A program made the translations under genes and the position numbers. Of a DNA stretch of 64,000 nucleotides, positions 7,852 to 15,812 are shown piece after piece; position 1 is the stretch's first letter; the number at the start of each line of letters is the position of its first letter. The notes below the pieces were generated by a model, which did no database searches, was not told the origin of the DNA, and worked only from the letters and a program-made list of their open reading frames with translations. The DNA lies in NCBI RefSeq assembly GCF_902497555.1, contig NZ_CABVGP010000001.1, positions 248,001 through 312,000 of the forward strand, given 5' to 3'. This stretch comes from Amycolatopsis camponoti. GTDB lineage: Bacteria; Actinomycetota; Actinomycetes; Mycobacteriales; Pseudonocardiaceae.

Positions 7852-8535
7852 ATGGGAGATGGTTCGGTCCGGAGGTCCTCGTCGGTCGAGGACTACGTCC
7901 GGGTGATCTACGGCCTGGTCGAACGCGGTGAGGCGGTCACGAACACCTCGCTCGCCGGCCGGCTGGAGGTCAGCCCGTCCTCGGCGTCGGGGATGGTCAC
8001 GAAGCTGTCCCAGCTCGGGCTGGTCACCCACGTGCCCTACCGCGGGATCGAGCTCACCGCCGACGGGCGGCTCCTGGCGCGCTCGGTGCTGCGGCGGCAC
8101 CGGCTGATCGAGACGTACCTGGTGTCCGAGCTCGGCTACACGTGGGACGAGGTCCACGCGGAGGCCGACGCGCTGGAGCACGCGGTGTCGGACCGGCTGG
8201 TCGAGCGCATCGCGGCCAAGCTGGGCAACCCGGTCCGCGACCCCCACGGCGACCCGATCCCGGCCGCCGACGGCAGCGTCGAGGAGCTGTCGGTCCGCAT
8301 CCTGGACGACCTCGAGCCGGGCGCGGTGGGCGAGATCGTGCGGGTGTGGGACACGGACCCCGAACTGCTGCGCTACCTGACGGAACACGCGATCAACCTG
8401 GGCGAACGCATCGAGGTCGTCGAGCGCCAGCCGTTCGGGGGACCGATGGTGGTGAAGGTGGGCTCCCCGCCGGACGCCGCGACGCACGCCATCGGCAAGG
8501 AGATCGCGCAGGCCCTGTCGGTCACCCTGCGCTGA
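7852..8535 (+). CDS. DtxR/MntR-family metal-dependent repressor
   Basis: A 227-residue protein with an N-terminal winged helix, a metal-binding dimerisation domain and a C-terminal SH3/FeoA-like part (VVERQPFGGPMVVKVG), the full IdeR/DtxR length. Residues equivalent to the DtxR metal ligands are H83, E87, H102, E109 and H110, but the position of DtxR Cys102 is Asp106, in HAEADALEH. That change points away from the classic iron site and perhaps towards manganese. ATG at 7852 is chosen over an upstream GTG because of the promoter geometry. The target genes are not evident here. Confidence 0.85.
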   Translation: MGDGSVRRSSSVEDYVRVIYGLVERGEAVTNTSLAGRLEVSPSSASGMVTKLSQLGLVTHVPYRGIELTADGRLLARSVLRRHRLIETYLVSELGYTWDEVHAEADALEHAVSDRLVERIAAKLGNPVRDPHGDPIPAADGSVEELSVRILDDLEPGAVGEIVRVWDTDPELLRYLTEHAINLGERIEVVERQPFGGPMVVKVGSPPDAATHAIGKEIAQALSVTLR

Positions 8536-8563
8536 GCCCGCTCCGTGCCGTCGACCTGTGGAT

Positions 8564-9058
8564 TCACCCGCCGATCGAGAGCTGGAAACCGGCGCGTTCG
8601 GCCTCGTCGGCGTCCTTCCACAACGTGCCACGGTTGCTGTTGCCGACGTGAACCCCGTAGCGTTCGGCGCTCGGCACGTCGGCGAACGTGAAGGTGAACG
8701 TGCGCACCCACATCCCGTCGACGATCTTCGTCTCTTCGCCGGGAGTCCGGTGCAGTTCCGTCGTGGCCACGACTCTGCCGCTTTCGTTCACGAGGGTGAC
8801 CTGCGAGCCGTTGCTCAGGTCGGTGTAGCCGTCGTAACCGTCAGCTGTGGACTTGGTGCACTGCATGTCGCACAGCAGGGACAGGGTGCCGTTGACCGAT
8901 GTGCTGCCCGACGTCATGAGGACGACGGCAACGACAGCCGCGATTGCCACGGCGACAACGCCGCCGACGACGAAGACGAGCGGCTTGCGGCTTCGTGACA
9001 CAGGCGGTGGAACGGGTTCGGGCTGCGGCACCTGGTCGGTATTCGCTTCGGTGGTCAT
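8564..9058 (-). CDS. Membrane-anchored hypothetical protein
   Basis: A 164-residue protein with a proline-rich cytoplasmic start, one transmembrane segment at about residues 25-48 (LVFVVGGVVAVAIAAVV) and an extracytoplasmic domain of about 115 residues. The outer part has two close cysteines (CDMQC) and repeated beta-strand patterns (GSQVTLVNES, WVRTFTFTFADVP). No known domain is recognised. It may act as a small cell-surface ligand-binding or sensory protein. The gene is convergent with the DtxR-like gene and is not part of an operon. Confidence 0.7.
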   Translation of the reverse strand: MTTEANTDQVPQPEPVPPPVSRSRKPLVFVVGGVVAVAIAAVVAVVLMTSGSTSVNGTLSLLCDMQCTKSTADGYDGYTDLSNGSQVTLVNESGRVVATTELHRTPGEETKIVDGMWVRTFTFTFADVPSAERYGVHVGNSNRGTLWKDADEAERAGFQLSIGG

Positions 9059-9139
9059 TGCCGTTCTCGCTCTCCTCGCCGGATGTGCGTTCAGACGGCC
9101 GCGCCATGGCCGCTGTTACGGAAGGTGACCAAGCCGTGA

Positions 9140-9172
9140 TGACGTCGGGGTGCGTACGCGCGAGTGACGTCG
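9140..9172. repeat. Two direct TGACGTCG copies 25 bases apart
   Basis: TGACGTCG occurs at 9140-9147 and again at 9165-9172 in the 158-base gap between a membrane-protein gene and the F420-type oxidoreductase gene. They lie 45-77 bases before the latter's ATG and could be activator half-sites. The role is speculative. Confidence 0.25.
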
Positions 9173-9216
9173 TGGAGCGGATGTGGTGACCCTTCCGCGG
9201 CCGCGACCATGGCCGT

Positions 9217-10035
9217 ATGAAACCCTTCCGCTTCGGTATCGTCGCCGGTCACGCGCGCGACCTGACCTCGTGGACCGCCCAGGCCGAGCGGGTCGAGAAG
9301 CTCGGCTTCGACACCCTGCTCGCCACCGATCCCGTCGGCCGGGCCGATCCCTTCGTCCTGCTCGGGGCCGCCGCCGCGGTCACCCTGGACCTCACCGTCG
9401 GCACCTTCGTCCTCGCCGATCCCTTCCGGGACCCGAAGGCCCTCGACTGGCAGGTCCAGACCCTGCACCAGCAGACCGGCGGCCGGTTCGAGCTCGGGCT
9501 CGGCGTCGGACGGCCGGGTGCGAAGGCGCACACCGAAAGCCTCGGCCGGGAGTTCGGCGAACCGGGTGAGCGCATCACGCGGATGGCGGAGACGATCGCC
9601 CACCTCAAGCGATCGATCGACCGCCCGCGGCTGGTGCTCGCCGCCGGGGGACCGAAAATGCTCGCGCTCGCCGCGCAAGAAGCCGACACCGTGACCTTCA
9701 CGTGGGCGCCCAAGACCACCGAAGCCGAAGCCGAGTCCATTGTGGATCGATTCCGTAAGCTTGCTGAGGAAAGGCTGCCGGACATCGAGCTCGGGCTGAA
9801 CCTCATGGCCGTCGGGGACGAGCCGTCGCCCGGGATCGCGCGGTGGGCCGGGGTCGACGTCCCGGAGCTCGCCGCGGCCGGCGCCGTCACCGTGCTGCCC
9901 GCTGATCCAGGTCAAGCGGTGGAAAGGCTTCTCGGCTGGCGGGAGCGGTGGGGGATTTCCTACGTGACGATCAACTCGGGCTACGCGGAACCGTTCGCCG
10001 CCATCGCCGAACGGGCACGGCTCGCAGGTGGGTGA
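9217..10035 (+). CDS. LLM-class F420-dependent oxidoreductase
   Basis: A 272-residue luciferase-like TIM-barrel protein, the type that uses deazaflavin F420 in actinomycetes. Visible family parts are FGIVAGHARDLTSWTAQAERVEKLGFDTLLATDP, the strand VGTFVLADPF and GRFELGLGVGRPGAKAH. Several methionine- and tryptophan-poor stretches make FMN-dependent monooxygenase activity less likely than F420 use, though this is a judgement only. It is monocistronic and divergent from the membrane-anchored protein. The substrate is unknown. Confidence 0.82.
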   Translation: MKPFRFGIVAGHARDLTSWTAQAERVEKLGFDTLLATDPVGRADPFVLLGAAAAVTLDLTVGTFVLADPFRDPKALDWQVQTLHQQTGGRFELGLGVGRPGAKAHTESLGREFGEPGERITRMAETIAHLKRSIDRPRLVLAAGGPKMLALAAQEADTVTFTWAPKTTEAEAESIVDRFRKLAEERLPDIELGLNLMAVGDEPSPGIARWAGVDVPELAAAGAVTVLPADPGQAVERLLGWRERWGISYVTINSGYAEPFAAIAERARLAGG

Positions 10036-10107
10036 GGGCCCTTCCGATCTTGCGAAGCTGGGCCTACGCTCCAATTTTCGTACTCGGGAGTGCTTCGGAG
10101 CGTTGTG

Positions 10108-10452
10108 ATGACCGGTCAGCGAACACGCACCATCGACCGGGGGGAACAGGCGGAGCTGAGCCAGCTGCTCTCCGCCGGGCCGTTCGACGTGGCCCTGCGG
10201 GCGGCGATCCGGGCCCGCGGGCTCGGGCTCGACCGGATCCGCTATCGCTTGCGCGGCAGGGGAACCACGGTCAGCCTGGCCACCCTCAGCCACTGGCAGT
10301 CCGGGCGGTGCCGGCCCGAACGGGCGGAATCGTTGGAGGCGTTGCGGAATCTCGAGGACATCCTGAACGTGCCGGACGGCGCGCTCAGCAGGCTCCTCGG
10401 GCCGCCGCGGGGAAGAGCGCGCTTCCACGTGCAGGCGCCGCCGCTCAATTGA
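10108..10452 (+). CDS. Short XRE-like DNA-binding protein
   Basis: The 114-residue protein has a putative helix-turn-helix in the middle (YRLRGRGTTVSLATLSHWQSG), followed by an ESLEALRNLEDIL helix and LSRLLGPPR. This resembles the N-terminal part of longer actinomycete regulators of about 300 residues, so the gene may be a shortened relative. ATG at 10108 is chosen; a GTG lies six codons earlier. Its last codons and stop sit inside an 18-base palindrome. The target is unknown. Confidence 0.6.
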   Translation: MTGQRTRTIDRGEQAELSQLLSAGPFDVALRAAIRARGLGLDRIRYRLRGRGTTVSLATLSHWQSGRCRPERAESLEALRNLEDILNVPDGALSRLLGPPRGRARFHVQAPPLN

Positions 10453-10457
10453 GCGGC
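10440..10457. terminator. Perfect 18-bp palindrome over a stop codon
   Basis: GCCGCTCAATTGAGCGGC is fully self-complementary and contains the TGA of the XRE-like gene at 10450-10452. It may be a weak terminator, or, being 43-60 bases before the next gene's start, an operator for the alcohol dehydrogenase. Confidence 0.45.
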
Positions 10458-10499
10458 ACCAACGGAAAACCGCTCAGGTGAGCACGTAGGCTCGCGGGC

Positions 10500-11558
10500 A
10501 TGCGTGCTGTCGTCATGGAGGAGTTCGGCGTCCCACCGGTCGTGCGGGACGTGCCGGAGCCGGTCGCGCCGCCCGGAGGTGCGGTGATCGAGGTCGACGC
10601 CACGGGCGTCTGCCGCAGCGACTGGCACACGTGGCAGGGCCACGACACCGCGGTGAAGCTGCCGCACGTCGCCGGGCACGAGCTCGCCGGCCGCCTCGTC
10701 GCGCTCGGTGCGGGCGTGCGCGGGTGGGAAGTCGGCGCGCGCGTCACCGTGCCGTTCGTCTGCGCCTGCGGCACGTGCCCCCAGTGCGCGCGCGGTGACC
10801 AGCAGATCTGCGACCGCGAGTTCCAGCCCGGCGCCACCCATTGGGGTTCGTTCGCCGAGCGCGTGGCCATCGAGCACGCCGAGACGAACCTCGTCGCGCT
10901 GCCGGACACGATCGGCGCCGCCGAAGCCGCCGCGCTCGGCTGCCGGTTCGGCACGGCGTTCCGCGCGGTGCTGCGGCAGGGGCGCGTCACCGCGGGGCAG
11001 TGGGTTTCGGTCTACGGCTGCGGCGGAGTCGGGATCTCCGCGGTCCTGCTGGCCGCCGCGGCGGGCGCGAAGGTCGTCGCGGTCGACGTCTCGCCGGCCG
11101 CTCTCCGGCTCGCCGCGAAGTCCGGCGCCACCTCGACCGTCGACTCGTCGGAGTTCGACGGTCCCGAAGCCGTCGCCGCGCACGTGCGCGAGCTGACCAG
11201 CGGCGGCACGCACGTCTCGCTCGACTGCCTCGGCGCGCCGTCGACCTGCGCGGCGTCCGTGGGCAGCCTCCGCAAGCGCGGCCGGCACGTCCAGGCCGGG
11301 CTGATGCCGCCCGCGCAGGGTGTCGCCCCGATCCCGATGCACCGGGTCATCGGCGGCGAGCTGGAGCTGGTCGGGATCCACGGGCTCCAGGCCCACGAGT
11401 ACCCGGAGCTGCTGCGCGTCGTCGAGACGGCGGGGATCGACCTCGGCGCGCTGATCGGCCGCCGGATCGGTCTCGACGACGTTCCGGCCGCGCTGGCCGC
11501 GATGAACGACCCGGTGCCGGCTCAGCCGGGCGTCACCGTCGTGACTTTTCGTGACTGA
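10500..11558 (+). CDS. Zinc-dependent alcohol dehydrogenase (MDR family)
   Basis: A 352-residue medium-chain dehydrogenase using NAD(P). The catalytic zinc ligands are in GVCRSDWH and AGHELAG, and the structural zinc site is the four-cysteine pattern CGTCPQCARGDQQIC. The nucleotide fold appears as GCGGVGISAVLLAAA. All of these are intact, so it should be active on an alcohol/aldehyde pair; the exact one is unknown. A TAGGCT -10 box (10487-10492) ends seven bases before the ATG, indicating a leaderless message. It is not part of an operon. Confidence 0.9.
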   Translation: MRAVVMEEFGVPPVVRDVPEPVAPPGGAVIEVDATGVCRSDWHTWQGHDTAVKLPHVAGHELAGRLVALGAGVRGWEVGARVTVPFVCACGTCPQCARGDQQICDREFQPGATHWGSFAERVAIEHAETNLVALPDTIGAAEAAALGCRFGTAFRAVLRQGRVTAGQWVSVYGCGGVGISAVLLAAAAGAKVVAVDVSPAALRLAAKSGATSTVDSSEFDGPEAVAAHVRELTSGGTHVSLDCLGAPSTCAASVGSLRKRGRHVQAGLMPPAQGVAPIPMHRVIGGELELVGIHGLQAHEYPELLRVVETAGIDLGALIGRRIGLDDVPAALAAMNDPVPAQPGVTVVTFRD

Positions 11559-11638
11559 TCCACGGCGGCGAGGTCAAGTGACCGGTTCGTAGCTGATCCA
11601 CGCTGGCTTGTGACATTCAGGTGTGGGAATGTCTAGCC

Positions 11639-11806
11639 ATGGTGGCCCAAAGCGAGGGGATTCGGCCGCAGGAGCGTCCCGTTGGTCCATTGGGACGTCT
11701 CCTGCGGCTGTTCACCAGGTCCGGCGTGACGTTCCGCGGTCACCACGTCGTCCCGTCGATGATCACCGAACGTGTGCGGCTGGAGTCTCCGGCACAATCG
11801 AGGTGA
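11639..11806 (+). CDS. Doubtful small open frame before the AlkB-like gene
   Basis: An ATG-started frame of 55 codons (MVAQSEGIRPQERPVG...) ends in TGA at 11804-11806, overlapping the next ATG as TGATG, the arrangement of coupled genes. Against it, there is no ribosome site, no recognisable domain, and the next gene has its own well-placed -10 box inside this frame. It occupies the otherwise empty gap 11559-11805. Confidence 0.2.
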   Translation: MVAQSEGIRPQERPVGPLGRLLRLFTRSGVTFRGHHVVPSMITERVRLESPAQSR

Positions 11807-12432
11807 TGGACGCCCTCCTCCCGCGCCCGCGCGCCGAACTCGCGCCCGGTGCCGTGCACGTGCCCGACTGGCTCGGCTTCGACGAACAGCGCGAGCTCGT
11901 CGCCGCCTGCCGCGGCTGGCCCGGCTACCGCCACACGACCTACCCGAACGGCGGAGTCATGTCGGTGAAGACCGTCTGCCTCGGCTGGCACTGGTACCCC
12001 AACGGCTACTCACGCACGACCGACGACGGCAAGCCGGTGCTGCCGTTCCCGGACTGGCTCGGCGACCTGGGCCGCCGCGCGCTCGCGGACGCGTACGGCG
12101 AGCCGGCCGACGGCTACGAGCCCGACACCGCGCTGGTCAACTTCTACGCCGCGAAGACGAAGATGGGGCAGCACCAGGACAAGGACGAGCGCAGCTCGGC
12201 CCCGGTGGTGTCGTTCAGCCTCGGCGACACGTGCGTGTTCCGCTTCGGCAACACCGAGTCCCGCAACAAGCCCTACACGGACGTCGAGCTGCACTCGGGC
12301 GACGTCTTCGTGTTCGGCGGCCCGTCCCGGTACGCCTACCACGGCGTGCCGAAGACCCTCTCCGGCACGGCGGACCCGGCACTCGGCCTGACCGGCCGGC
12401 TGAACATCACGCTGCGGGTCTCGGGCCTCTAG
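11806..12432 (+). CDS. AlkB-like 2-oxoglutarate/Fe(II) dioxygenase
   Basis: A 208-residue non-heme iron oxygenase of the AlkB family, which repairs alkylated bases in DNA or RNA by oxidative demethylation. The iron-binding HxD is in MGQHQDKDE, the distal histidine is in YHGVPK, and the 2-oxoglutarate-binding arginine is in RLNITLR at the C-terminus; YGEPADGYEPDTALVNFY is the expected preceding strand. A CACAAT -10 box (11793-11798) is seven bases from the ATG. No ada or other adaptive-response gene is adjacent. The stop overlaps that of the convergent regulator by four bases. Confidence 0.88.
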   Translation: MDALLPRPRAELAPGAVHVPDWLGFDEQRELVAACRGWPGYRHTTYPNGGVMSVKTVCLGWHWYPNGYSRTTDDGKPVLPFPDWLGDLGRRALADAYGEPADGYEPDTALVNFYAAKTKMGQHQDKDERSSAPVVSFSLGDTCVFRFGNTESRNKPYTDVELHSGDVFVFGGPSRYAYHGVPKTLSGTADPALGLTGRLNITLRVSGL

Positions 12433-13007
12433 TCCTCAATGGACTCTTCTTCGGGCACCACGATCAGCCGGACGGCGACCGCGCGCGAGCCGGGCGGGTG
12501 GTGGCCCGGCTCGGTGACGTACTTCCAGAGCAGGGCCTGGTACTCCTCGACGAACGACGCGATCTGCTCCTTCGTCAGGGTCAGCCCGCCGCGGTAGATC
12601 TGGTTCCAGCCCTTGGCGTCGTCGTAGCCCGCGTACGCCCGCGCGACCAGGCCGAGGTCGTGGCTCATCTTGAGCGTGCCGAGCTTGCGCGCGGCTTCGC
12701 GCTCGTCGTCGGTCATCTCGAGGCCGGGCGGGGTGTAGATGTCCTTCATCAGCGACTTCCACCAGCGCTCGCGGCCGTCTCCGCGGTCTTCGATCTCCGC
12801 GATGAGGTCGAGATCGGCGAGCTTGCGGAGGTGGTAGCTGGTCGTCCCGGTGCTCTCGCCGAGGGCCTTCGCGACGCTCGTCGAGTTCGCTTCGCCGTGT
12901 TTGCCCAGGTAGGACAGGATGTCGCGGCGGACCGGGTTGGCCAGGGCCTTGTAGAAGGCCTTGAGATCCGCGCCGGTGAGGACGCGCCGTTCGGGACGTT
13001 CGACCAT
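12429..13007 (-). CDS. ArsR-type winged-helix regulator
   Basis: A 192-residue regulator with an N-terminal ArsR-like domain (FYKALANPVRRDILSYLGK, then the recognition region STSVAKALGESTGTTSYHLRKL) and a longer C-terminal portion with a tryptophan-rich helix (RERWWKSLMKDIY). No metal-binding cysteines are present, so it probably senses a protein or small molecule rather than arsenic. It is divergent from a small membrane-protein gene, and the interrupted palindrome between them is a likely shared operator. The start ATG is six bases from TACGCT, consistent with leaderless transcription. Confidence 0.82.
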   Translation of the reverse strand: MVERPERRVLTGADLKAFYKALANPVRRDILSYLGKHGEANSTSVAKALGESTGTTSYHLRKLADLDLIAEIEDRGDGRERWWKSLMKDIYTPPGLEMTDDEREAARKLGTLKMSHDLGLVARAYAGYDDAKGWNQIYRGGLTLTKEQIASFVEEYQALLWKYVTEPGHHPPGSRAVAVRLIVVPEEESIED

Positions 13008-13032
13008 GGCCGGAGCGTACTACAGAGGATAT

Positions 13033-13051
13033 TTGCAAAGAACCTCTGCAA
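13033..13051. promoter_or_regulatory. Operator-like inverted repeat between ArsR-like and membrane genes
   Basis: TTGCAAAG-aac-CTCTGCAA is an 8+3+8 inverted repeat with one mismatch. For the plus-strand gene, TTGCAA (13033-13038) can serve as the -35 box with TACCGT (13056-13061) 17 bases further on, so binding here would block that promoter. The ArsR-type regulator is the obvious candidate ligand. Confidence 0.55.
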
Positions 13052-13082
13052 TCGCTACCGTGGTCGGCGAACGGGGGTTTCG

Positions 13083-13436
13083 ATGAAAAGACTCTTCTGG
13101 GCGGCGGGCCTCTGCCTGCTGCCGTGGATCGCGGTACTGGGGCTGACGCTGCCGGAGGTCGTGCAGGCGCAGCACTGGCGGCTCGCGTGGACGGGCTTCG
13201 ACACGGCGGAAGCGGCCGGCCTGCTGGCGACGGCCTGGCTGCTCGGCCGCGACGACCCGCGGGTGCCGTTCGCCGCGATCGGCACGGCGACGCTCCTGCT
13301 GGCCGACGCCTGGTTCGACGTCGTGACGGCCGGCGACGACGTGGTGTTCTCGCTGCTCATGGCCGGTCTGGAGGTCCCGCTGGCGCTGGCGTGCCTGGCG
13401 GTGGCGGTCCCGCGGCCGGTGCCGGCGCATGTCTGA
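13083..13436 (+). CDS. Small integral membrane protein
   Basis: A 117-residue hydrophobic protein with about four predicted membrane segments (AAGLCLLPWIAVLGLTL; EAAGLLATAWLLG; FAAIGTATLLLADAWFDVV; SLLMAGLEVPLALACLAVAV). The GGGGG before the ATG can act as ribosome site. I recognise no family. It is the first gene of a two-gene unit with the 59-residue protein that overlaps its end, and both are divergent from the ArsR-type regulator, which probably represses them. Function unknown. Confidence 0.72.
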   Translation: MKRLFWAAGLCLLPWIAVLGLTLPEVVQAQHWRLAWTGFDTAEAAGLLATAWLLGRDDPRVPFAAIGTATLLLADAWFDVVTAGDDVVFSLLMAGLEVPLALACLAVAVPRPVPAHV

Positions 13437-13608
13437 GCTGGACCCGCGCCTGCGCGACGAGATCGACGACCAGGTCGCCGAGGCCCTCGACGCCTACCTG
13501 GCCGAGCCGGGCCGGCTGCCGACCGGGCGCCGGTGGCCGCTCTGGCTGGCGATCGTCCTCACGAACGTGGTCTGGCTGCTGGTGGTCGTGAGTGGGAAAC
13601 CGGGTTAG
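13429..13608 (+). CDS. 59-residue single-span membrane protein
   Basis: ATG at 13429 overlaps the end of the preceding gene by eight bases. The protein has an acidic amphipathic start (MSELDPRLRDEIDDQVAEAL) and one C-terminal membrane helix (WPLWLAIVLTNVVWLLVVV). Its final codons VVSGKPG and the TAG stop are supplied by the 46-base palindrome at 13585-13630, so the original gene end was probably reshaped by that element. The pair with the upstream membrane protein suggests a small membrane complex. No family is recognised. Confidence 0.65.
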   Translation: MSELDPRLRDEIDDQVAEALDAYLAEPGRLPTGRRWPLWLAIVLTNVVWLLVVVSGKPG

Positions 13609-13630
13609 AACCCTGTTTCCCACTCACGAC
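13585..13630. repeat. 46-nt palindromic element, copy A
   Basis: Outer arms GTCGTGAGTGGGAAAC (13585-13600) and GTTTCCCACTCACGAC (13615-13630) are perfect reverse complements; an inner GGGTT/AACCC stem flanks the centre. The centre TAG is the stop of the plus-strand 59-residue gene, and TCGTGA in the right arm, read on the minus strand, is the last codon and stop of pxpC. It should act as a two-way terminator. A near-identical copy lies at 40616-40661. Confidence 0.9.
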
Positions 13631-14457
13631 GCGGGACGGAAGCTCACGGTCTGGCCCAGCCGCAGCTGGGCCGCGACGTCGAGGTCGTCCTCCTCGACGA
13701 CGGCGATCACCGGGTACCCGCCCGTCGTCGGGGAGTCGGCGTGGAACAGGATCGGCCGGCCCGACGGCGGCACCTGCACCGACCCGGGCACGCACGCCTC
13801 GGACGGCAGTTCCCCTTCCCGTGCGCGGGAAAGCGGCGGCCCGGTCAGCCGGATCCCGACGCGGTCCGAGTCCGGCGAAACCGTGTACACAGTGGACAGC
13901 AAGTCGTCCGGCGAGGTGAACCAGTCGCGACGCGGTCCCGGCGTGACGCGCAGGACCGGCGCGGCCGGCAACGCCGCACGCGGCGCCAGGTCGGCCACCG
14001 GGAAGGCGCCGGGCGTGCCCACCGGCAGCAGCATCCCGGCGGCGAGCGGCGGCGGCCCCAGCTTGCCGAGCGTGTCGGTCGACCGCGAGCCGAGCACCGG
14101 CGTGACGTCGATCCCGCCGCGCACCGCGACGTAGCAACGCAAACCGTGCGAAGCCGTGCCCAGCACCAGTTCGTCGCCCGGCCACAACGTCATCGGCGCG
14201 TTCATGCCACCCGGCGACACCGGGCACAGCGCGCCGGTCACCGCCACCGTCGTGACGGCCGAGGCGCGCAGCACCAGACCGCCCAGCGTCACTTCCAACG
14301 CCGCGGCGTCCGCGGGGTTCCCGACCAGCCGGTTGGCCAGCCGGAACGACGCGCGGTCGGCCGCGCCGGACCGGCCGACGCCGAGCGCCGCGTGGCCGGG
14401 CCGGCCGAGGTCCTGCACCGTCGTCGTGAACCCCGGCCGCACGACTTCGAGCTTCAC
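13624..14457 (-). CDS. pxpC: 5-oxoprolinase subunit C (biotin-carboxyltransferase-like)
   Basis: The 277-residue protein belongs to the KipA/PxpC family, which with PxpA and PxpB forms the ATP-dependent enzyme that opens 5-oxoproline (pyroglutamate) to glutamate. Family hallmarks are the start LEVVRPGFTTTVQDLGRPGHAALGVGRSGAAD and the PVLGSRSTDTLGKLG and GYPVIAVVEEDDL segments. GTG at 14457 overlaps the pxpB stop (GTGA). The gene order hydro-lyase, A, B, C with 1- to 4-base junctions shows one transcript. Its end lies inside a palindromic repeat. Confidence 0.9.
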   Translation of the reverse strand: MKLEVVRPGFTTTVQDLGRPGHAALGVGRSGAADRASFRLANRLVGNPADAAALEVTLGGLVLRASAVTTVAVTGALCPVSPGGMNAPMTLWPGDELVLGTASHGLRCYVAVRGGIDVTPVLGSRSTDTLGKLGPPPLAAGMLLPVGTPGAFPVADLAPRAALPAAPVLRVTPGPRRDWFTSPDDLLSTVYTVSPDSDRVGIRLTGPPLSRAREGELPSEACVPGSVQVPPSGRPILFHADSPTTGGYPVIAVVEEDDLDVAAQLRLGQTVSFRPAS

Positions 14458-15065
14458 GCCGTCACCGCCTCGAACCGCACCCTCGTGCCCGGTGGCAGCA
14501 GGTTCGGCGGGTCGCGTTCGACGTCCCACACCGGCACGTCCGTCCGGCCGAGCAGCCGCCAGCCGCCGGGCGACGCGCTCGGGTAGACCGCGCTGTACTC
14601 CCCGGCGATCGCCACCGACCCCGCCGGGATGCGCGTCCGCGGTGTCGACCGGCGCGAGACGTGCAGTGCCGGGTCCGAACCGGACAGGTAGGCGAATCCC
14701 GGCGCGAACCCGCAGAACGCCGAGACGTACGAACCCGCACTGTGCCGGGCGATCACCTCGGAGATGCGCAAGCCCGCCTCGGCCGCGACGTCGGCCAGGT
14801 CCTCGCCGTCGTACCGCACCGGGATCACCACCTCGGCCGAAGCGGACACCGCACTGTCCACAGGGGACACCTCGCGTAGCAGGGCGCCCAGGCGGTCCGC
14901 GTCCGTCACCGCCGGGTCGAAGCGGACCAGCAGCGTCCGCGCCGCCGGGACCAGCTCCTCGACGCCCGCCGGGCCGAGGCGGGCAAGCGCGGCCTGGAAC
15001 CCCAGCACGTCGTCCAGTTCCACCAGCACCGCGCGCCGCCCGCACGGCAGCAGCCGGACGGTCAT
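14454..15065 (-). CDS. pxpB: 5-oxoprolinase subunit B (KipI-like)
   Basis: A 203-residue allophanate-hydrolase-subunit-1-like protein, partner of PxpC in the 5-oxoprolinase complex. Typical parts are the N-terminal LLPCGRRAVLVEL, the IPVRYDGEDLADVA segment with HSAGSYVSAFCGFAPGFAYLSG, and PAGSVAIAGEYSAVYP, which ends in the GGWRLLGRT element. ATG at 15065 overlaps the pxpA stop (ATGA). In sporulating Bacillus the homologues were first described as a kinase inhibitor pair, but in this gene context the 5-oxoproline role is much more likely. Confidence 0.9.
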   Translation of the reverse strand: MTVRLLPCGRRAVLVELDDVLGFQAALARLGPAGVEELVPAARTLLVRFDPAVTDADRLGALLREVSPVDSAVSASAEVVIPVRYDGEDLADVAAEAGLRISEVIARHSAGSYVSAFCGFAPGFAYLSGSDPALHVSRRSTPRTRIPAGSVAIAGEYSAVYPSASPGGWRLLGRTDVPVWDVERDPPNLLPPGTRVRFEAVTA

Positions 15066-15811
15066 CCGGTGAACGCCCCCAGCTCGATGCCGCCCTCGGT
15101 CAGCGCGGCCGCGATCCGCTTGGCCAGCTCCACCGCGCCCGGCGTGTCCCCGTGCACGCACAGGGAGTCCGGGCGCAGCTCGAGCTCGGTGCCGTCCTCC
15201 GTGACGACGCCGCCGGTGGCCATGCCGACCGCGCGCCGGGCCACCACGTCGGCGTCGTGCAGCACCGCGCCCGGCTTCTTGCGCGACACGAGCTTGCCGT
15301 CGGCCGTGTAGGCCCGGTCGGCGAACGCCTCCGCGTACGCCACCACGCCCGCTTTTTCCGCCTGCCGCTGCATTTCCGAGTCCGGCAGGCAGAGCAGCGC
15401 GAGCCCGGGGTCGTACCGGCGCAGGCCGTCGACGATCGCCGCGGCCTGCTCGACGTCCACCGCCGCGGTGTTGTACAACGCGCCGTGCGGCTTCACGTAC
15501 GTCACGCGGCTGCCCGCCGCGCGGGCGAACGCGTCCAGCGCCCCGATCTGGTAGAGCACCTCGTCCGCCAGGTCGGCCGGCGCGATGTCGAGCGCGCGCC
15601 GGCCGAAGCCGGCCAGGTCGTGGTACCCGACGTGCGCGCCGATCGCGACCCCGCGCTCGGCCGCCAGGTCGCACACCCGCCGCATCACCGACGGGTCGCC
15701 GGCGTGGAAGCCGCACGCGATGTTCGCGCTGGTCACGATGTCGAGCATGGCTTCGTCGTCGCCCATCTTCCAGGCGCCGAAGCCTTCGCCGAGATCGCTG
15801 TTCAGATCCAT
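15062..15811 (-). CDS. pxpA: 5-oxoprolinase subunit A (LamB/YcsF family)
   Basis: A 249-residue member of the LamB/YcsF family, the third component of the prokaryotic 5-oxoprolinase. The start MDLNSDLGEGFG and SANIACGFHAGDP are near-invariant family motifs; HVGYHDLAGFGRR and VKPHGALYN follow as expected. ATG at 15811 lies one base after the stop of the DUF1445 gene. Length and motif order are complete. The enzyme is cytosolic and works on the pyroglutamate that forms spontaneously from glutamine and from peptide turnover. Confidence 0.92.
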   Translation of the reverse strand: MDLNSDLGEGFGAWKMGDDEAMLDIVTSANIACGFHAGDPSVMRRVCDLAAERGVAIGAHVGYHDLAGFGRRALDIAPADLADEVLYQIGALDAFARAAGSRVTYVKPHGALYNTAAVDVEQAAAIVDGLRRYDPGLALLCLPDSEMQRQAEKAGVVAYAEAFADRAYTADGKLVSRKKPGAVLHDADVVARRAVGMATGGVVTEDGTELELRPDSLCVHGDTPGAVELAKRIAAALTEGGIELGAFTG

Positions 15812-15812
15812 T

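Noticed and set aside
11621..11638. GTG-started longer version of the small frame before the AlkB-like gene
   Set aside because: No ribosome site or homology; even the shorter version is listed only as doubtful.
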